From: an uncultured Polycyclovorans sp.
GTDB taxonomy: Bacteria; Pseudomonadota; Gammaproteobacteria; Nevskiales; Nevskiaceae
Direction: 5' to 3'
Assembly: GCA_936928855.1 (NCBI GenBank)
Contig: CAKZHZ010000057.1
Coordinates: forward strand, 1-27,373
DNA: 27,373 nucleotides
Shown here: piece by piece, positions 24,665-27,373 of the stretch
Layout: every line of letters begins with the position of its first letter
Numbering within the stretch: the stretch's first letter is position 1
Translations under genes and position numbers: made by a program
Notes under the pieces: model-generated
The model's database searches: none
Seen by the model: only the letters and a program-made list of their open reading frames with translations
What the model was told of the DNA's origin: nothing

Positions 24665-24929
24665 GAAGCTTGATCAGCCCCTTGACGACGGCTGGACGCT
24701 CCATGTCGAAGTGCAGGTGCGCCGGACCCTGGGGATGGCCGTCGTGCGCCGCGTCCGCGGCCGGTGACAGGACGTGCAGACCGGTATCAGCGAGGTGGAC
24801 CTCGGTGTGGTGGCGCTCACCGTCGACCGCGAGATGACGGTGATGATGCACGCCCAGCGCCTGCGCCAGCAGCACCGGTAGCAGACACAGAAACACCAGC
24901 AGATGGGCACGGGGGATGCGCGCGAACAT
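24606..24929 (-). CDS. Small His-rich exported protein, possibly truncated
   Basis: A 107-aa protein with a signal peptide (LLVFLCLLPVLLAQALG) and a His-rich middle: VHHHRHL, ERHHTEVHL, AAHDGHPQG and HLHFD. A C-terminal hydrophobic stretch follows (LIKLLIDVPAVGLAMLVTL). It is divergent from the OPT transporter 94 bp away. The TAA stop lies at the suspected junction with the CzcN-like fragment, so the natural C-terminus may be missing. No family recognised. Periplasmic metal binding is suggested by the histidines only. Confidence 0.55.
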   Translation of the reverse strand: MFARIPRAHLLVFLCLLPVLLAQALGVHHHRHLAVDGERHHTEVHLADTGLHVLSPAADAAHDGHPQGPAHLHFDMERPAVVKGLIKLLIDVPAVGLAMLVTLRQAW

Positions 24930-25023
24930 GGCGGGACTCTAGCAGAAGTCCGGCGCCGCCCGCGCTGCGCCATCGTCCACCCTGGTGTACGGTCTGGGCT
25001 CGTCCGCGTCCCCAAGGCCACTG

Positions 25024-26763
25024 ATGAACCGCCACTCCGAGGCCCGCGAATTCACCCGCCGCAGCCTGCTCACCGGGGTGTTGATCGGCGCCGTGCTGAC
25101 GCCCTGCAACGTGTATTCCGGGCTCAAGATCGGCTGGTCGTTCAACATGTCGATCGTCGCCGCGCTGCTGGCCTACGGTTTCTGGAACCTGGGCGCGCGG
25201 CGGCTGGGTGCGCGGCCGTTCGGGCTGCTGGAAAACAACATCAACCAGACCACCGCCTCGTCGGCGGCGTCGATCATCTCCGGTGGCCTGGTGGCGCCGA
25301 TTCCGGCCCTGGCGCTGATCACCGGCCAGACCCTGCCGTGGCACTGGCTGGCGGTGTGGGTGTGTGTGGTGAGCCTGCTCGGCGTGTGTGTGGCGGTGGC
25401 CTTGCGGCGGCAGTTGCTGCTGGTGGAGCAGCTGAGTTTTCCGGCCGGGGTGGCCACCGCTGAAACCGTGCGCGAAATCTACGGCCGTGGCGCCGAGGCG
25501 GTGGCGCGGGTGCGCGTGCTGCTGGCGAGCCTGGCGCTGTCGGGCGCGGTGAAACTGTTGACCTCGCTCGGCGGTATCGCCGCGGTGCCGCTGGGGTTTC
25601 GGCTGGCCGGGCAGGGCGCGGTGGCCGGGCGCACGCTGGGCGGCGGCTCGCTGGGTTTTGCCTTTGATCCGTCGCTGCTGCTGGTGGGCTTTGGCGCCAT
25701 CATCGGCCTGCGCGCCGGGGTGTCGCTGCTGCTGGGCGCAATGCTGGCCTGGGGGCTGATGGCGCCGTGGCTGCTGGCCCGCGGCTGGGTCGACGCCGAC
25801 CGCCTGCCGGACAGCGGGTTCTGGTACCCGGTGCTGGTGGAGTGGCTACTGTGGCCGGGGGTGGCCTTGATGGTGACTGCCTCGCTGACGAGTTTTGCGC
25901 TGGTGCTTTGGCGCCGCCGTCGGCGGGTTGATCGCGATGTCGGCGGCGACGTGCCGCGTTCGGCGTTCTGGGCCGGTTTTGCCGCCACCCTGCTGTTGGC
26001 GGCGGCGGCACAGATCGGCCTGTTCGGCATCGATCCCGTTACGGCGGTGCTGGCGGTGCTGCTCGCCTACGGCCTGGCAGTGGTCGCGGCGCGGGTGGTG
26101 GGCGAGACCGGCATCCCGCCCATCGGCGCGCTGGGCAAGGTGTCGCAGCTGAGCTTCGGCATCCTCACCCCCGCCAATCTCACCGCCAACCTGATGACCG
26201 CCAACGTGGCCGGCGGCGCCGCCGGCCAGTGTGCCGACCTGCTCAACGACCTCAAGACCGGGCATCTCGTCGGCGCCACCCCGCGGCTGCAGGTGCTGGC
26301 ACAGCTGTTCGGCATTCTCACCGGCAGCGTTGTCGGTGCCGCTGCCTATCTGGTGCTGATCCCCGACCCGCAGGGGATGTTGATCACCGCCGAATGGCCG
26401 GCACCGGCGGTGGTCACGTGGAAGGCCGTCGCCGAGGTGCTCTCCGGCGGGATCGCCGCGATTCCTGCCGGTGCTGTCACCGCCATGGTCATCGCCGGTG
26501 GGCTCGGCGTGGCGATGGCGCTGATGCGGGACGGCGCCTGGGGCCGTTGGCTACCCAGCGCACCTGCGGCCGGCCTGGCCTTCGTGATTCCGGCATCGAA
26601 CAGCCTCAGCCTGTTTGCCGGCGCTGTGCTGGCGGCCTTGCTGGCATCCTGGCGGCCGTCACTGGCGGCCCGCTTCACCATCGCTGTCGCGGCCGGCCTG
26701 GTGGCGGGGGAAAGCCTGACAGGGGTGGGGCAGGCACTGTGGGCCATGGGCGCCCGGGGCTGA
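25024..26763 (+). CDS. OPT family transporter
   Basis: Integral membrane transporter of the oligopeptide transporter superfamily, 579 aa. The ATG at 25024 has AAGG six bases upstream. An in-frame GTG 13 codons earlier has none. Many hydrophobic helices are present, with OPT-type signatures LTPCNVYSGLKIGWSFNMS, ENNINQTTASSAASI and LSFPAGVATAETVREIY, and a late NLTANLMTANVAGGAAGQCADLL loop. Members carry small peptides or metal-chelate complexes. The substrate here is unknown, although the metal-rich neighbourhood leaves chelate transport possible. It stands alone, with no co-directional partner until the regulator 91 bp downstream. Composition is strongly GC-rich, like the left part of the window and unlike the czc segment. 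Confidence 0.88.
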   Translation: MNRHSEAREFTRRSLLTGVLIGAVLTPCNVYSGLKIGWSFNMSIVAALLAYGFWNLGARRLGARPFGLLENNINQTTASSAASIISGGLVAPIPALALITGQTLPWHWLAVWVCVVSLLGVCVAVALRRQLLLVEQLSFPAGVATAETVREIYGRGAEAVARVRVLLASLALSGAVKLLTSLGGIAAVPLGFRLAGQGAVAGRTLGGGSLGFAFDPSLLLVGFGAIIGLRAGVSLLLGAMLAWGLMAPWLLARGWVDADRLPDSGFWYPVLVEWLLWPGVALMVTASLTSFALVLWRRRRRVDRDVGGDVPRSAFWAGFAATLLLAAAAQIGLFGIDPVTAVLAVLLAYGLAVVAARVVGETGIPPIGALGKVSQLSFGILTPANLTANLMTANVAGGAAGQCADLLNDLKTGHLVGATPRLQVLAQLFGILTGSVVGAAAYLVLIPDPQGMLITAEWPAPAVVTWKAVAEVLSGGIAAIPAGAVTAMVIAGGLGVAMALMRDGAWGRWLPSAPAAGLAFVIPASNSLSLFAGAVLAALLASWRPSLAARFTIAVAAGLVAGESLTGVGQALWAMGARG

Positions 26764-26854
26764 GTGTTTGGCGCTCAGGGCGTGACTACACTAGTCTTGG
26801 CGCATAGCCGTTTGCGGCAATAAACAAAGCGGTGCTGTCTGGAGAGAGCAGCCT

Positions 26855-27347
26855 ATGGGTTCTGCGCCTCGTGATGAGGGGCCCGTGCACGTCGCCGTAT
26901 GTGCACACAAACTGTACGCGCCACCCGCCCCGGCGCGGGCGATTCCGCGTCGCGCGTTGCTGGACCGGCTGCTTGGCCCCGGGCGGCCATCCATTGCGTT
27001 GTTGCAGGGGCCGGCAGGTCACGGCAAGACCACGCTGTTGCAACAGTTGCGTGCGGCCTGCGAGGCCGAGGGGAAGGTCACCGGATGGCTGACGCTGGAT
27101 GAGGCCGACAACGATCCACGGCGTTTCTTTCCACACATGTCGCAGCTGATCCGGTCGGTGACCGGCGCCGCCCCGGCGGCCCGTCCCGGGCCGCGCTGGC
27201 AGCGGCAATCGGACCAGGTGATCGATGCCCTGATGGCGTTGCAGGGCTCGCCGGCGCTGTTCATCGACGAGTTTCAGACTTTGGGCAGCCGGGCGTTGCA
27301 ACAGTTTTTCCGTGAGTTGATGGAACGCATCCCGCCCAATGTGCACC
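26855..27347 (+). CDS. MalT-type ATP-binding LuxR-family regulator, N-terminal part only
   Basis: N-terminal nucleotide-binding domain of a large MalT-like (STAND) transcription activator, about 164 genuine residues. The sequence KLYAPPAPARAIPRRALLDRL opens as in the family. Walker A is GPAGHGKTT (52-60), a WLTLDEADNDPRRFF block follows, and Walker B is ALFIDEF (134-140). Full proteins are about 850-900 aa with TPR-like repeats and a C-terminal LuxR helix-turn-helix, which are missing because the contig ends. The apparent stop at 27368-27370 lies in adapter sequence and is not biological. GGAGAG upstream of the ATG supports the start. Confidence 0.85.
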
Positions 27348-27373
27348 AGATCGGAAGAGAACACGTCTGAACT
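27348..27373 (+). other. Residual Illumina TruSeq adapter at the contig end
   Basis: The last 26 bases match the start of the Illumina read-1 adapter (AGATCGGAAGAGC, then ACACGTCTGAACT) with a single C-to-A difference. They supply the last seven codons and stop of the apparent regulator frame. This is a sequencing or assembly artefact, not genomic DNA. Confidence 0.95.

Noticed and set aside
26760..26778. Terminator after the OPT gene
   Set aside because: CTGAGT / GCTCAG stem is short, overlaps the stop codon and lacks a T tract.
1..27373. tRNA, rRNA, CRISPR array or insertion sequence
   Set aside because: No rRNA or tRNA-like motif, no regularly spaced repeats, and no transposase or integrase frame on either strand was recognised by eye.

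Overview
This window is a GC-rich stretch of proteobacterial DNA, most likely gammaproteobacterial (a Xanthomonadales/Nevskiales-like lineage would fit, but the sequence does not settle it). Nearly all of it concerns metals. It looks like one complete assembly contig, because the last 26 bases match the Illumina TruSeq adapter with one mismatch, so the last real base is about 27347.

Layout. (1) 150-5240, minus strand: an iron-starvation-type signalling set. An ECF sigma factor (FecI type) is followed by an anti-sigma factor (FecR type) and a large TonB-dependent receptor with an N-terminal signalling (STN) domain. A candidate Fur box and a -35/-10 pair fill the 60 bp ahead of the sigma gene. 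(2) 5310-16237, minus strand: a tightly packed composite efflux operon, czcB-like, DUF3147 membrane protein, czcA-like, small Cys-rich CopL-like protein, cusC-, cusB- and cusA-like. A textbook MerR-family promoter (19-bp spacer with a 21-bp dyad) stands at its head, 16271-16301. The Zn/Cd-type pump (acidic triad D403/D409/E416) has no outer-membrane factor of its own. The Cu/Ag-type pump (Met triad M572/M622/M671) has one. (3) 16473-16805, plus strand: a YnfA (UPF0060) membrane protein, convergent with the next operon. (4) 16824-24391, minus strand: a second, complete Czc operon. It contains a small Cys-rich exported protein, czcC, czcB (His/Asp-rich N-terminus), czcA, a short CDF transporter, and a rhodanese-class III cyclase fusion. 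The last junctions overlap by 4 bp. (5) 24496-24664, plus strand: a second MerR-type promoter reading into the first ~29 codons of what looks like an isoprenylcysteine-methyltransferase (CzcN-like) gene that is then cut off. This probably marks the end of an acquired, less GC-rich segment. (6) 24606-27347: a small His-rich exported protein, a divergent OPT-family transporter, and the N-terminal part of a MalT-type ATP-binding regulator cut by the contig end.

Taken together, the two operons encode three heavy-metal RND pumps, a CDF exporter and several small exported Cys/His-rich proteins. They would move divalent cations and Cu(I)/Ag(I) from cytoplasm and periplasm out of the cell. No MerR regulator gene is present, so whatever controls the two MerR-type promoters must be encoded elsewhere. 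The least explained items are the rhodanese-cyclase fusion tied to czc, the matching tandem hairpins ahead of both outer-membrane-factor genes, and the broken CzcN-like gene behind an intact metal-responsive-type promoter.
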